Positions 1 to 8,538 are shown, counted from the stretch's first letter. The stretch: DNA of 37,888 nucleotides from Hyphomicrobiaceae bacterium (GCA_008933705.1 WBUN01000047.1:1-37888); one strand, 5' to 3'. Program-made: numbers and translations. Notes: a model not told the origin generated them from the letters alone.

Positions 1-1134
1 CGCCAGATGGCACAGGTTGCCGGCATCAGGCACATGATAGCCGTGGCGTCCGGCAAAGGCGGCGTCGGCAAGTCGACGACGGCCGTCAACCTGGCGCTGG
101 GCCTGCAGGCCATCGGCCTGCGTGCCGGCATTCTCGACGCCGACATCTACGGACCCTCCCAACCCCGGCTGCTGGGGCTCACCGGCCGCCCGCAAGTGGC
201 GCAAGGCAACAGACTTCGGCCCCTGGAGGCCTACGGCCTCAAAGCCATGTCGATGGGCTTCCTGGTGGATGAGGGTACGCCCATCATCTGGCGCGGGCCC
301 ATGGTGGTCTCCGCGCTTACGCAGATGCTGCGTGACGTGGAATGGGGCGAACTCGACGTGCTGATCATCGACATGCCGCCCGGCACAGGCGACGTGCAGC
401 TCACCATGGCTCAGCAAGTGCCACTCTCGGGCGCCATCATCGTCTCGACGCCGCAGGACCTGGCGCTGATCGACGCGCGCAAGGGGCTGAACATGTTCCG
501 CAAGGTCGATGTGCCCGTGCTCGGCATCATCGAGAACATGAGCACGTTCATCTGCCCCAAGTGCGGCGAGCGCTCCGACATCTTCGGTCACGGCGGCGCG
601 CAAATGGAAGCAGACAAGCTGGGCATTCCCTTCCTCGGCGGCGTGCCGCTGCACATGGACATCCGCGCCAAGTCCGACGAGGGCCAGCCGATCGTTGCGA
701 CCAGCCCTGACAGCCCGCATGCGCAGATCTACCGGGAGATCGCAGCCAGGGCCTGGGAGGAACTGCAGTCGGCACTCGGTCATCGCGTCAAGCCGCCGCG
801 GCTCGAGGTCAGTGGCGACAGGGCCTCGCTGGCAGTGGCATTCGAGGACCGCAAGCCGTTTACCCTGTCGGCCGAAATGCTGCGCGTGATGAGCCCGTCA
901 GCCGAGGTGCAGGGTCACTCGCCCGATCAGCGGGTTACGGTTGCACGCAAGCGCAACGTCAAGATCAAGGAGCTCAAGCCCGTCGGCAACTATGCCGTAC
1001 GCATCGTGTTCGACGACGGCCACGATACGGGCCTCTACGCCTGGTCGTATCTGGACCTGCTGGACCGCGAACGCGACAAGCGCTGGGCCGAGCACCTCGC
1101 GGCGCTGGCACAGAAGGGGTTGGATCGCGGGTAG
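1..1134 (+). CDS. mrp: Mrp/ApbC-type iron-sulfur carrier P-loop ATPase with C-terminal DUF971 domain (5' end outside window)
   Basis: Cytoplasmic P-loop ATPase of the Mrp/NBP35 family, which carries and transfers [4Fe-4S] clusters to apoproteins. Numbered from the ATG at 7, the deviant Walker A GKGGVGKST is at residues 16-24, followed by the IYGPSQPRLLG and DMPPGTGD motifs. The cluster-binding CPKC pair is at 183-186. The last ~90 residues (from LRVMSPSAEVQGHS through GNYAVRIVFDDGHDTG) match a DUF971 (GBBH-like N-terminal) domain, which is more often a separate protein. The frame is open back to base 1 and begins almost directly at the P-loop domain. Mrp proteins of this group usually carry an N-terminal MIP18/DUF59 domain, so the gene is probably cut by the window edge and the ATG at 7 is an internal Met. 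It converges on speE with three bases between the stop codons. Family assignment is certain; the true start is unknown. Confidence 0.93.
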   Translation, partial: RQMAQVAGIRHMIAVASGKGGVGKSTTAVNLALGLQAIGLRAGILDADIYGPSQPRLLGLTGRPQVAQGNRLRPLEAYGLKAMSMGFLVDEGTPIIWRGPMVVSALTQMLRDVEWGELDVLIIDMPPGTGDVQLTMAQQVPLSGAIIVSTPQDLALIDARKGLNMFRKVDVPVLGIIENMSTFICPKCGERSDIFGHGGAQMEADKLGIPFLGGVPLHMDIRAKSDEGQPIVATSPDSPHAQIYREIAARAWEELQSALGHRVKPPRLEVSGDRASLAVAFEDRKPFTLSAEMLRVMSPSAEVQGHSPDQRVTVARKRNVKIKELKPVGNYAVRIVFDDGHDTGLYAWSYLDLLDRERDKRWAEHLAALAQKGLDRG

Positions 1135-1137
1135 GCC

Positions 1138-2088
1138 TCATTCGCGCTGTTTCGTCTTGGTCCTGGTCTTTGCCTCGTCTGAAGGCGCTTCGACCTTGGC
1201 GCTCTGCTCATCGTCGCATTCCGCATGAGCGATGGCTCCGTCAACGAGGCTCTGCATATAGGCCGGCAGCGCGAAGGCAGCGACGTGCACCTCCGGCGTC
1301 CAGCACTTCAGCTCATCGATGCCCCGTTTCCGGCGCCGTTTCTCCAGATCCTTGGCATCGAGCTTGAGGAGGTGCTTGTCGTCGCTCGCCCAATTGAGTG
1401 CAAACGGTCCACCGAAATAGCTGGGCTGAACGCACAGGTAGGGCGAGACCCGCTTGAACAGCGAAGCAAGAGCAGCCGTGGTGCCATGCAGGCGCTCCGG
1501 GAAGAGGAACGGCAGCCCGTTTTGCGTGACGAGCACGCCGCCCGGTTTGAGCGCGCGCTTGCAGCCGGCAAGGAACTCGCGCGCGTGCAACGCCGCGCTG
1601 GGCCCGATCGGCTCGGAGCTGTCGACCATGACGGCATCGAAGCGCTCGTCGGTCTCGGCGACGTACTTTTGCCCGTCGGCGATGACGACCTCGGTGCGCT
1701 GATCCTCGAAAGCTTTGCCCGGCACCTCGGGCATGTGCGCAAGCACGGCATCAATCACCGTGCGATCGATCTCGCACAAGACAGCCTTGGTGACCGAGGG
1801 ATGCTTGAGCACCTCCCGCAGGACGCCGCCATCGCCGCCACCGATCACCAGCACGCGTTTGGGCTTTTCGAGCGCCATCAACGGAACATGCGCCATCATC
1901 TCGTGATAGACGAACTCGTCGTTGGTCGTGAGCTGGCAGACGCCGTCGAGCATCAGCACGGTGCCCCACGTCGGGTTTGCAAAGATGACGAGGTGCTGGT
2001 GCCCGGTTCCCGCCTCATGCAGAACGCGCGAGGCCTCGAGGCCGACACGCCAATGCGGGTGAAGCGTCTCTTCGATCCAGCGTGTCAT
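1138..2088 (-). CDS. speE: Spermidine synthase (polyamine aminopropyltransferase)
   Basis: Transfers the aminopropyl group of decarboxylated S-adenosylmethionine to putrescine, giving spermidine and methylthioadenosine, in the cytoplasm. The 316-residue protein has the N-terminal beta domain with WGTVLMLDG and EFVYHEMMAHVPL (residues ~41-70). The nucleotide-binding glycine loop VIGGGDGGVLREVLKH starts at ~81, and the acidic motif VDSSEPIGPS carries the catalytic Asp. The C-terminal ~25 residues are charged and low in complexity and look like a dispensable tail. It lies 91 bases downstream of speD on the same strand, so the two probably form one operon making spermidine from SAM and putrescine. 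Length and motifs are normal for bacterial SpeE. Confidence 0.96.
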   Translation of the reverse strand: MTRWIEETLHPHWRVGLEASRVLHEAGTGHQHLVIFANPTWGTVLMLDGVCQLTTNDEFVYHEMMAHVPLMALEKPKRVLVIGGGDGGVLREVLKHPSVTKAVLCEIDRTVIDAVLAHMPEVPGKAFEDQRTEVVIADGQKYVAETDERFDAVMVDSSEPIGPSAALHAREFLAGCKRALKPGGVLVTQNGLPFLFPERLHGTTAALASLFKRVSPYLCVQPSYFGGPFALNWASDDKHLLKLDAKDLEKRRRKRGIDELKCWTPEVHVAAFALPAYMQSLVDGAIAHAECDDEQSAKVEAPSDEAKTRTKTKQRE

Positions 2089-2179
2089 GACACACCGTTT
2101 GTCCGCGGCATTGAGAACGGTAGGGGCGCGCGCGACGCGGTGGCCGCACGCGCCCCATGTCGTTGCAAAGGCGCAGCTT

Positions 2180-2752
2180 TCAGGCTGCCTTCCTGGCCTT
2201 GGCCTCGCGGACGGGCGTCTTCTTGCCCGCCTGCGTCGGCGCCTTGGCAGGCACCTTGATCCAGTTGCGCTCGTCCACGGCGTGAGCGCGCAAGTGCTCC
2301 TTCACCATGAGCTTGTCGGGCTCGAAGGCAGCCTTGAGCACATCGACCGTCGCGTGCGGCTTGGCACCGCCGCACATGAAGACGTCGAGCGCAGCATAGC
2401 CGGCCTCGGGCCAGCTATGGATGCTGATATGACTTTCCGACAGCACCGCCACACCAGATACGCCGCCATTGGGCGTGAAATGGTGCAGATGGACGTGGAT
2501 GAGCGTAGCGCCCGCCACTTCCACGCAACGCGTCAGCGTCTCTTTGATGTGCTTGAGATCGTCAAGCCGCTTGGCGCCGAACAAGTCTATGAGCAGATGG
2601 GTGCCGGCAAATCGGACCCCGTCACGCTCTACGAAGTAGTCTTTCCTGTCATCGTGCGCGCCGAGCGCGGTTTGACCATGATCTTCCTTTTGGGCGGTGC
2701 TTGAACGGGTCAAGTCCATCCCCAATTGGAAGAGGGAATCGGTATAGGCCAT
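2180..2752 (-). CDS. speD: S-adenosylmethionine decarboxylase proenzyme (class 1B) with N- and C-terminal extensions
   Basis: Makes decarboxylated SAM, the aminopropyl donor for SpeE. It is a self-processing pyruvoyl enzyme. The cleavage motif LSESHISIHSWPE places the cut between Glu106 and Ser107, with Ser107 becoming the pyruvoyl group. The processing His112 and catalytic Cys127 (DVFMCGG) keep the spacing of the Thermotoga enzyme. The start at 2752 is chosen because GGAGGGG stands a few bases before it; the frame stays open to 2905 without family similarity. At 190 residues it is longer than the usual ~125-140. About 40 extra residues precede the conserved core, and a Lys/Ala/Pro-rich basic tail of ~30 residues follows it. 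speD sits upstream of speE on the same strand. Confidence 0.95.
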   Translation of the reverse strand: MAYTDSLFQLGMDLTRSSTAQKEDHGQTALGAHDDRKDYFVERDGVRFAGTHLLIDLFGAKRLDDLKHIKETLTRCVEVAGATLIHVHLHHFTPNGGVSGVAVLSESHISIHSWPEAGYAALDVFMCGGAKPHATVDVLKAAFEPDKLMVKEHLRAHAVDERNWIKVPAKAPTQAGKKTPVREAKARKAA

Positions 2753-2785
2753 GAGACCCCTCCCCAACCAGCAGACAGATAACCC

Positions 2786-2819
2786 GCCGCCCCTCGACTC
2801 GGGTGAGGCGAGAGGCGGC
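2786..2819 (-). promoter_or_regulatory. Strong hairpin in the speD 5' leader
   Basis: An 11-bp stem (arms 2786-2796 and 2809-2819, one G-U pair in the transcript) with a 12-base loop lies 34 bases before the speD start on the transcribed strand. No T-run follows it, so it does not read as a simple terminator. It could be a leader structure controlling speD or an RNA processing site. I could not match it to a named riboswitch. The hairpin itself is seen directly; its function is inference. Confidence 0.4.
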
Positions 2820-2915
2820 CGGAGAGCGGTCATATGAGGCGAATCACCCCCTGGCGCAAGGGGAAAAGTCAGTCGCGACGCAAATTCTTGAACGCTCGTT
2901 TCCATGCAGGCTCAA

Positions 2916-2956
2916 TCGGAGAAATCCGACACCGCTCCTCAGTCTTTCTTGAGGAG
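2916..2956 (-). terminator. Pair of small hairpins over the end of the AsmA gene, possible weak terminator
   Basis: Two inverted repeats sit back to back: CTCCTCA/TGAGGAG (2935-2941 and 2950-2956, including the asmA stop codon) and TCGGA/TCCGA (2916-2920 and 2925-2929). Read on the minus strand they follow the last codons of the gene. No long T-run follows, so at best this is a weak or factor-assisted terminator separating asmA from speD. Confidence 0.28.
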
Positions 2957-5227
2957 CTTCTCGATGAGTTCGCGCGGCTTTACACGCTGCTGGCCATCGC
3001 CGCCGCCGAGCAGCCCCCGCAACGCATCCTGAACCTCTTGCGACTTCAGATTCTTACCAATCTGCTTGAGCGTCTCGCCTGCCTGCTCGGGGTCCTTGAG
3101 CACGCCATTGAGCTCAGGCGTGAAGGATGGCTTCTCCCACGGCCCGGAAATGCGCACCGGCACCTCGAGCCCGGCGAGATTTACGATGGCATCCTGGTCC
3201 ACCGGCTGCGCCGCAACGATCTTCGGCCGCACCGTATAGTCGATCTGACGTAGCGGCAGATTGGCGGTGCCGGCACCCGTTACGCGAACGTGCGGGTTGA
3301 TGAGGCGCATGTCCTGGTTCTGCGCAATGCCGCCGGCAATGACAAACGTGCCCGCAAACTCGCTGAAGGGCGTCGCATCGCCGGGTGCCGTCTTCAGGGC
3401 GGTGAGGCGCCCGCGCTCCAGACCCTTGAGAGCCTTCGCAATATCGAAGCCGGCGATGCTTCCGCTGATGGTCGTCAACTCGACCTTGCCGTTCAACGTC
3501 TCGACGATCTGGCGCTCTGAGGCACCTTGCCCGGCCAGCGCCAGCCTGACGTATCCTCTGCCGTCGAGCCAGTCAAAGCCCAGCGCGTCCTTGAGCAGGG
3601 GCGCCATCGACACGTCTGCGAGCTCCAAGTTGACGCCTGCAACCGGCGCCGGGCCGTTGCCGTCGAGGGTCAGGAGCCCCTGTCCGCGGCCGCTGTAGAG
3701 CTGCATGTTCTCGATCGTGATGGTTGCGACCCGGTCCTTGACGGCCAGTGCCAGCCGGCTGGGCCCGGTTGCCACGTCCTTGTAGGTCACCCGGTCGACC
3801 GAGAGCGCGAGATCGGCATCCGCGATCCCCAGCGGGGCGAGGTCGAAGACGTCGTCGCTCCAGCCACCCCCAGGGGAGCGCTTGGTGAAGCCTCGCACTT
3901 GGGTGCGGGTGGCACCGTCATTGTCGCGCCGGAGGATGTCCTCAATGGCATTCGGGGCTGCATTCTGGGGTGGCTGAGCCTGCGGAGCCTCCCCTCTATC
4001 GCGGGGTGCGCCGGAGCGCACCAGCAGCCGCCCGAGATTGAGCTCCGACAGCGTCAACCGGCCCCGGACATGAGGACGCGCGCCATTGCCCGCGATGGCA
4101 AGCTCGCCCGAGAGCGCGCTGTCTCCGACGTCGGCTTTGAGATCCTGAAGGCCGATCTCCCCGTTGGCGACGACAACGCGGCTCCCCAGAGCCAGTGCTC
4201 CGAACTCGCGCTCGCTGCCAGGCGAGCTGCCGAGCCAGCGCGCGACTGCGGCCACCGACGGTGCCTTCGCGTCCAAGGTGCCTTCGAGCGCGACGCCCTC
4301 GGCGAGCATGAGACGGCCATCGAAATTCGCCTCGAACGACCGGCCGACGAGACGCAGCCTGAGGCCCGCCTGACGCTCCTGCAACAGCGCGCGGGGTGAC
4401 CCCAGCCTGCCCTCAAAGGTTACCTTTTCGCCCCGCCAGACAAGCTCTCCTTTGCTCTCAAGGGAGCCTGCAACGTCATTGAAGGCCAGCTCGGCCTCTA
4501 GGTTGCCGATCTCGTGCCTCGACCCCGAACGCTCATCGATGTATCGCACCGTGCCGTTCGTGACGCGGATATGCGCCGGCCCGAATGCCTGCAAGGCGGC
4601 AGCGACGTCCGCCCCGTTCGTCGCCAGCCGCAGGGCGCGGGCATCGGAAGCGGTCGCGCCGGTTGCCTGGGCGTAACGCGTCCGCACTGTGGCGGCCGCG
4701 GCAAATTCCCAGCTGCGACGCCCCTGAGCATCGACGATCAGCGATATCGCCGGCCGGTTGAGCACGAGCCGCGTGACGGCAATCCGCCGCGACCAGAGCG
4801 ACGAAGGGCGCACCTCGACGTCAAGTCTCGGCATCGCCAGCGTGGGCGGCCCGCCCATGCCGGGCGGAGCTGATAAGGAGACGTCGGACAGAGCCACGGC
4901 CAGGCGCGGGAAGAACGTGATCGACGTCGGTCCCGCAACCGCCAGATCCCGCCCCGTGCGCGCCTTCACCTGCTGCACGATCTGGTCTCGAAGCAGGTCG
5001 ACGGGGGCGGCAACGAGCAGGAACGTAGCCGCGGCCGCAACGAGGCATGCAACCCCAAGAGCTGCGTAGCCGCCCACGGCAAGCCATCGCCGCTGCGGCG
5101 CCCGCGCGGACGGGCGTCGTCCGCGAGGCACACTCGCGACCGGCCCGCCGTCCGTGGTCTGAGGCAAGCGCGTGTCGTCCTGCCACAGGTGGCGGCCATC
5201 ACGCGCCGGCGATGGACGATCCGTCAT
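2939..5227 (-). CDS. AsmA family protein (inner-membrane anchored, periplasmic)
   Basis: A 762-residue protein of the AsmA/TamB-like superfamily, whose members are linked to outer-membrane biogenesis and phospholipid transport. Residues 1-48 are a polar, Arg/Pro-rich cytoplasmic segment. One membrane segment covers ~49-73, followed by the AsmA N-terminal signature (LLRDQIVQQVKARTGRDLAV, then FPRLAVALSDVSLS). The rest is a long beta-rich periplasmic domain. Near the end, the region with VELTTISGSIAGFDIAKALK and DMRLINPHVRVTGAGTANL is the typical AsmA C-terminal part. The long N-terminal cytoplasmic extension is unusual; the ATG at 5227 lacks a clear ribosome-binding site, so a later start is possible. 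It stands alone upstream of speDE and diverges from the methyltransferase at 5453. Confidence 0.88.
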   Translation of the reverse strand: MTDRPSPARDGRHLWQDDTRLPQTTDGGPVASVPRGRRPSARAPQRRWLAVGGYAALGVACLVAAAATFLLVAAPVDLLRDQIVQQVKARTGRDLAVAGPTSITFFPRLAVALSDVSLSAPPGMGGPPTLAMPRLDVEVRPSSLWSRRIAVTRLVLNRPAISLIVDAQGRRSWEFAAAATVRTRYAQATGATASDARALRLATNGADVAAALQAFGPAHIRVTNGTVRYIDERSGSRHEIGNLEAELAFNDVAGSLESKGELVWRGEKVTFEGRLGSPRALLQERQAGLRLRLVGRSFEANFDGRLMLAEGVALEGTLDAKAPSVAAVARWLGSSPGSEREFGALALGSRVVVANGEIGLQDLKADVGDSALSGELAIAGNGARPHVRGRLTLSELNLGRLLVRSGAPRDRGEAPQAQPPQNAAPNAIEDILRRDNDGATRTQVRGFTKRSPGGGWSDDVFDLAPLGIADADLALSVDRVTYKDVATGPSRLALAVKDRVATITIENMQLYSGRGQGLLTLDGNGPAPVAGVNLELADVSMAPLLKDALGFDWLDGRGYVRLALAGQGASERQIVETLNGKVELTTISGSIAGFDIAKALKGLERGRLTALKTAPGDATPFSEFAGTFVIAGGIAQNQDMRLINPHVRVTGAGTANLPLRQIDYTVRPKIVAAQPVDQDAIVNLAGLEVPVRISGPWEKPSFTPELNGVLKDPEQAGETLKQIGKNLKSQEVQDALRGLLGGGDGQQRVKPRELIEKLLKKD

Positions 5228-5452
5228 GGTGACGCCCCGCGGCAGAGGAACCAGATCCCGCGCACTCCTAAGCTCCGTTCCTTCAATGACCGCCGGTAAG
5301 ATCGCGTCAAATTATGTCACGGACAGGGTCGCGGCGAGAGGGTGCGCAGCCGTATTTCCCCTTCTGTTCCGCTCTCGCGCTCTGCCGCAGGCCGCACAGG
5401 CGGGCACCAGACTGCCTTGCACTGCGATGGCCGCTATGGGACACACACCGAC

Positions 5453-6097
5453 ATGGTGGTTTCGCGAATCAAGCCCTCGGACGGCCAAGACCTCCAACGC
5501 CTGCAGCGCCGACGCAAGCTCGTGCTTCGGGTCGGCGTTGCGTTGTGCTGCGTTGTGCTCCTCATCACCCAATCCGCGTGGCGCGTCAGCAATCCGCTCG
5601 TCTACGACCTGATCCATAGGACAGGGCTCGCGTTGATCGTGGTCTGCATCCTCGGTCGCACCTGGTGCACGCTCTATATCGGCGGCTCCAAGAAACGCCA
5701 GCTGGTCACCCTCGGGCCCTACTCGGTGGTGCGCAATCCGCTCTACATGTTCACCATCATCGGCGCGGCCGGAATCGGCGCACAGGCCGGCAGCCTGTCG
5801 ATGACTTTGCTTCTTGCCGCGCTCGTCACAGCCATCTTCTCTGTCGTGACCCGACAGGAGGAGCAGTTCCTGGCGGCAACCTTTCGAGACGAGTTCACCG
5901 CCTACGCCGCGCGCGTGCCCCGCCTCTTGCCGCGCCCGACATTGTGGCGGGAGGCCGACGAGCTGCTGGTCCGGCCGCATCTGGTAAGGCGCACGTTCCT
6001 CGACGCTTGCCTGTTCCTCCTCGCCGTGCCCGTCAGCGATGTGATCGATTGGCTGCAGCAGGTTCAGTGGTTGCCGGTGCTCTTTCACTTGCGCTGA
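5453..6097 (+). CDS. Isoprenylcysteine carboxyl methyltransferase-like integral membrane methyltransferase
   Basis: A 214-residue multi-pass membrane protein of the ICMT/PEMT-like methyltransferase group. The signature GPYSVVRNPLYM is at residues 88-99, and the following RQEEQFL plus a downstream Tyr-rich segment (FTAYAARVPRLLP) matches the SAM-binding end of the fold. Hydrophobic segments occur at ~22-40, 57-75, 99-133 and near the C-terminus (~180-200). In bacteria the substrates of such proteins are mostly unknown. The ATG at 5453 is preferred over the upstream in-frame start at 5342, because the intervening residues are not membrane-like and resemble noncoding sequence; no strong ribosome-binding site decides it. 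It diverges from the AsmA gene, leaving 225 bases for promoters. Confidence 0.82.
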   Translation: MVVSRIKPSDGQDLQRLQRRRKLVLRVGVALCCVVLLITQSAWRVSNPLVYDLIHRTGLALIVVCILGRTWCTLYIGGSKKRQLVTLGPYSVVRNPLYMFTIIGAAGIGAQAGSLSMTLLLAALVTAIFSVVTRQEEQFLAATFRDEFTAYAARVPRLLPRPTLWREADELLVRPHLVRRTFLDACLFLLAVPVSDVIDWLQQVQWLPVLFHLR

Positions 6098-6171
6098 CCT
6101 CCGGAGGTGGCGTGCGCTGTGCGGCCGTCCTATGTTCTTGGGGTATCAGTGATGTGTTGAGGAGCCCGGGC

Positions 6172-6966
6172 ATGAGCGGCCTGCGCTTTCTGGTGACAAT
6201 ACTGGTCGGTCTCATCTCCATTCCCTGGACCGACGGAGCCCGTGCCCAGTTTGCGGATCGCTGCCTCGCCGTCTCGCAAGCGCCGCATCCGGTGCAACCC
6301 GTCGCCCTCAAGAAGACGGAGGTGCGGCTCACCTTCGTCGGCCACGCAACGTTCCTGATCGAAAGCGCCGGCGGGGTGAAGATCGCCACGGACTACAACG
6401 ACTATGTGCGCCCTGCCGTGGTTCCCGACATCGCCACTATGAACCGGGCGCACACTACGCACTACTCGAATTTCCCGGATCCCGACATCAGGCATGTGCT
6501 GCGCGGCTGGAACCCCGATGGCGGACCGGCCAGGCACGACATCACCCTCAGTGACGTGCGCGTGCGCAACGTGCCCACCAACATCCGCGATTGGAGCGGC
6601 GGCTCGATCGCCTATGGCAATTCCATTTTCATTTTCGAGATCGCCGGCATGTGCATCGGCCATCTCGGGCATCTGCATCACACCCTGACCGAGCAGCAGA
6701 TCGCCCACATCGGCCAGCTCGATGTGGTGATGGTGCCCGTCGACGGCAGCTACACGATGGACACCACCGGCATGGTCGAGGTGCTCAAGTCGCTTCGTGC
6801 CCGCCTGATCCTGCCGATGCATTACTTCAACCCATACACGCTCGAGCGCTTCCTCGATCGCATTCGCAGCGACTTCCCGATCGAGATGGCGGGCGATCCA
6901 ATGGTGGTGATCTCGCAGCCGACGCTGCCGGGCGAGCCGAAGGTGCTGGTGCTGCCTGGGCATTGA
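6172..6966 (+). CDS. Exported metallo-beta-lactamase-fold hydrolase (UlaG/Lactamase_B_3-like)
   Basis: A 264-residue protein with an N-terminal signal peptide (hydrophobic ~5-18, likely cut after GARA at ~25). The MBL fold is shown by VRLTFVGHATFLIES (51-65), IATDYNDYVRP, GHLGHLHH (163-170), a PVDGSYTMD loop with Asp191, and ILPMHYF with His217. The usual HxHxDH metal motif is replaced by AHTTHYSN (93-100), so the first metal site differs from classical members while the second-half ligands remain. TTGAGGAG lies just upstream of the ATG at 6172, which is the reason for this start; the frame is open much further upstream only as an overlap with the preceding gene. Substrate is unknown; it is probably periplasmic. 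Confidence 0.85.
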   Translation: MSGLRFLVTILVGLISIPWTDGARAQFADRCLAVSQAPHPVQPVALKKTEVRLTFVGHATFLIESAGGVKIATDYNDYVRPAVVPDIATMNRAHTTHYSNFPDPDIRHVLRGWNPDGGPARHDITLSDVRVRNVPTNIRDWSGGSIAYGNSIFIFEIAGMCIGHLGHLHHTLTEQQIAHIGQLDVVMVPVDGSYTMDTTGMVEVLKSLRARLILPMHYFNPYTLERFLDRIRSDFPIEMAGDPMVVISQPTLPGEPKVLVLPGH

Positions 6967-6998
6967 CGGTGCGCGGCTTGTCCGCAGCCTCCGTCCTG

Positions 6999-7601
6999 CT
7001 ACGCCGAAGGCGGCTTGCCGCCGTATAGCCTTTCGAACTCGCGCTCGATCTCGGCCTTCCATGCGGCCATCTGCACCTCGTACTCCGGCCCGTCCCAACC
7101 CCTGTGGTCGCCGCGGGCGTAGCAGACGGCGTTGCGGTGATAGAGCATGGCGTTGACGCGATTGGCGACGAAGCTGTTCTCCGTGCGCACCACCTTGGCG
7201 GGCGTGCCCATGACAATGGAGTTGGGCGGGATCACGGTACCCTCGCGCAGGAAGCTGTGGCCGGCCACGATCGAGTTCTCGCCGAGCACCACGCCGTCCA
7301 TCAGGGTGGCGCCGATGCCGATCAAGCAGTTGTCGCCCACGGTGCACCCATGCAGCACCACGCGATGTGTGATCGAGCAGTAGTCACCGACGATCGTCGG
7401 CGTGTGGTAGCCGATGTGCACCATCACGTGGTCCTGAAGATTGCTGAACCGGCCGATGCGCACGAAATGGCTTTCAGCCCGGATGACGGCATAGGGCCAC
7501 AGGCTGGAGCCCTCGCCGATCTCAACCTCGCCGGCGGTCCGTGCGGTCGGGTCGATGTAGGCCGCCAGCGGGAATACCGATCGGTTGGGTGGTGCCTTCA
7601 T
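6999..7601 (-). CDS. Gamma-carbonic anhydrase-like left-handed beta-helix protein
   Basis: A 200-residue hexapeptide-repeat protein of the gamma-carbonic anhydrase/YrdA/CaiE group. Repeats of the isoleucine-patch type run from ~residue 18 to 130 (for example GEVEIGEGSSLWPYAVIRA, IVGDYCSI, TVGDNCLIGIGATLMDGVVL). The three expected zinc ligands are present as His62 (DHVMVH), His79 (ITH) and His84 (VLHGC). A C-terminal helix of ~50 residues packs on the helix in this family. The start at 7601 is chosen because it begins the family's normal N-terminus and AGGAT precedes it; a further open stretch to 7712 shows no similarity. Real carbonic anhydrase activity is not assured, since many relatives are inactive or of unknown function. 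The gene diverges from pyrE. Confidence 0.9.
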   Translation of the reverse strand: MKAPPNRSVFPLAAYIDPTARTAGEVEIGEGSSLWPYAVIRAESHFVRIGRFSNLQDHVMVHIGYHTPTIVGDYCSITHRVVLHGCTVGDNCLIGIGATLMDGVVLGENSIVAGHSFLREGTVIPPNSIVMGTPAKVVRTENSFVANRVNAMLYHRNAVCYARGDHRGWDGPEYEVQMAAWKAEIEREFERLYGGKPPSA

Positions 7602-7732
7602 GCCATCCTGATCCTGTCCGATGTTCGTCTTCACTGACTGTGAGCAATCCTCCTTAGCACGCGTCTGCCGGCTTGACATGAGCGGCAGGGACGGGGGATG
7701 GCTCGGCAACATCGCTATCGAGGACGCCCGCC

Positions 7733-8296
7733 ATGGCCACCGCCAACCCAGCCAAGACCCGCCTGATCGAGATCATCAAGGCGCGATCATTCTCCACAGG
7801 GGCGGAGATGAAGCTGGCATCGGGGCGCACGTCGAACTTCTACTTCAACATGAAGCCCACCATGCTCGATCCCGAAGGGGCACACCTTATCGCAACCCTC
7901 ATTCTCGATGCTCTTGCCGGCTCGCAGGTCGACCTCGTCGGCGGCCTGGAGATGGGCGCGGTACCACTGGCGACGGGAGTGGCCGTGGCCAGCCAGATCA
8001 GGGGCTGGCCCCTGCGCGCCTTCTTCGTGCGCAAGCAGGCCAAGGAGCATGGCGCCATGAAGCTGGTCGAAGGTCTCGCTCCGGGAGAAAGCCTGCAGAG
8101 CAAGCGCGTGGTCGTACTGGAGGATGTCACCACGACCGGCGGGTCGGCCATGAAGGCCATCGCCGCGCTGCAGGCTGAGGGCGCGGTGATCGAGCGTGTG
8201 ATTACCGTGGTGGACCGGCTGGAAGGCGCTGCCGAAACCTTCAAGGCCGCCGGCATCCGCTTCCAGGCTTTGCTCACCGCCGCCGAGTTCCGCTGA
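7733..8296 (+). CDS. pyrE: Orotate phosphoribosyltransferase
   Basis: Joins orotate to PRPP to give orotidine 5'-monophosphate in de novo pyrimidine synthesis. The 187 residues include [16 protein letters not shown] (27-42), the flexible catalytic loop RKQAKEHG (100-107) and the PRPP-binding motif [13 protein letters not shown] (126-138), all typical of PyrE. Length is slightly below the usual ~190-215. GAGG stands ~8 bases before the ATG. The divergent intergenic region with the carbonic-anhydrase-like gene (7602-7732) must hold its promoter. A small membrane protein follows after 9 bases and may be co-transcribed. Confidence 0.96.
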   Translation: MATANPAKTRLIEIIKARSFSTGAEMKLASGRTSNFYFNMKPTMLDPEGAHLIATLILDALAGSQVDLVGGLEMGAVPLATGVAVASQIRGWPLRAFFVRKQAKEHGAMKLVEGLAPGESLQSKRVVVLEDVTTTGGSAMKAIAALQAEGAVIERVITVVDRLEGAAETFKAAGIRFQALLTAAEFR

Positions 8297-8305
8297 GTTG
8301 CGACA

Positions 8306-8527
8306 ATGGATTGGCGGCGACTGCAGATCGGCGGCTGCGTGGCCCTCTCCCTCCTGTTCAGCGGGCTCTTCTATTTCCGCTATTGGAGGTGGCGCGACTG
8401 CATTGCCCAAGCGCAGCCAAGCTGCCTCACGCCCGGCGGCGAGAACCTCACCACCGGCGGCATGATCTGGGTGCTTCCGGCAATGATATTCGCCGCCGCC
8501 GCACTCAAGCTCGCGCTAAGGCGATAG
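8306..8527 (+). CDS. Small membrane protein of unknown function
   Basis: A 73-residue protein that I do not recognise. It has two hydrophobic segments (~residues 9-26 and 52-70) with charged ends RYWRWRD and LKLALRR, and a short polar loop holding two cysteines (positions 32 and 40) that could form a disulfide if exported. It starts 9 bases after pyrE and ends 11 bases before the convergent pckA stop. This tight fit and the normal base usage support a real gene. No function can be given. Confidence 0.6.
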   Translation: MDWRRLQIGGCVALSLLFSGLFYFRYWRWRDCIAQAQPSCLTPGGENLTTGGMIWVLPAMIFAAAALKLALRR

Positions 8528-8538
8528 ACTTCCCGCGA

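Noticed and set aside
7673-7678. TTGACA as a -35 box for pyrE
   Set aside because: No acceptable -10 element at 16-18 bases downstream, and a single hexamer is expected by chance.
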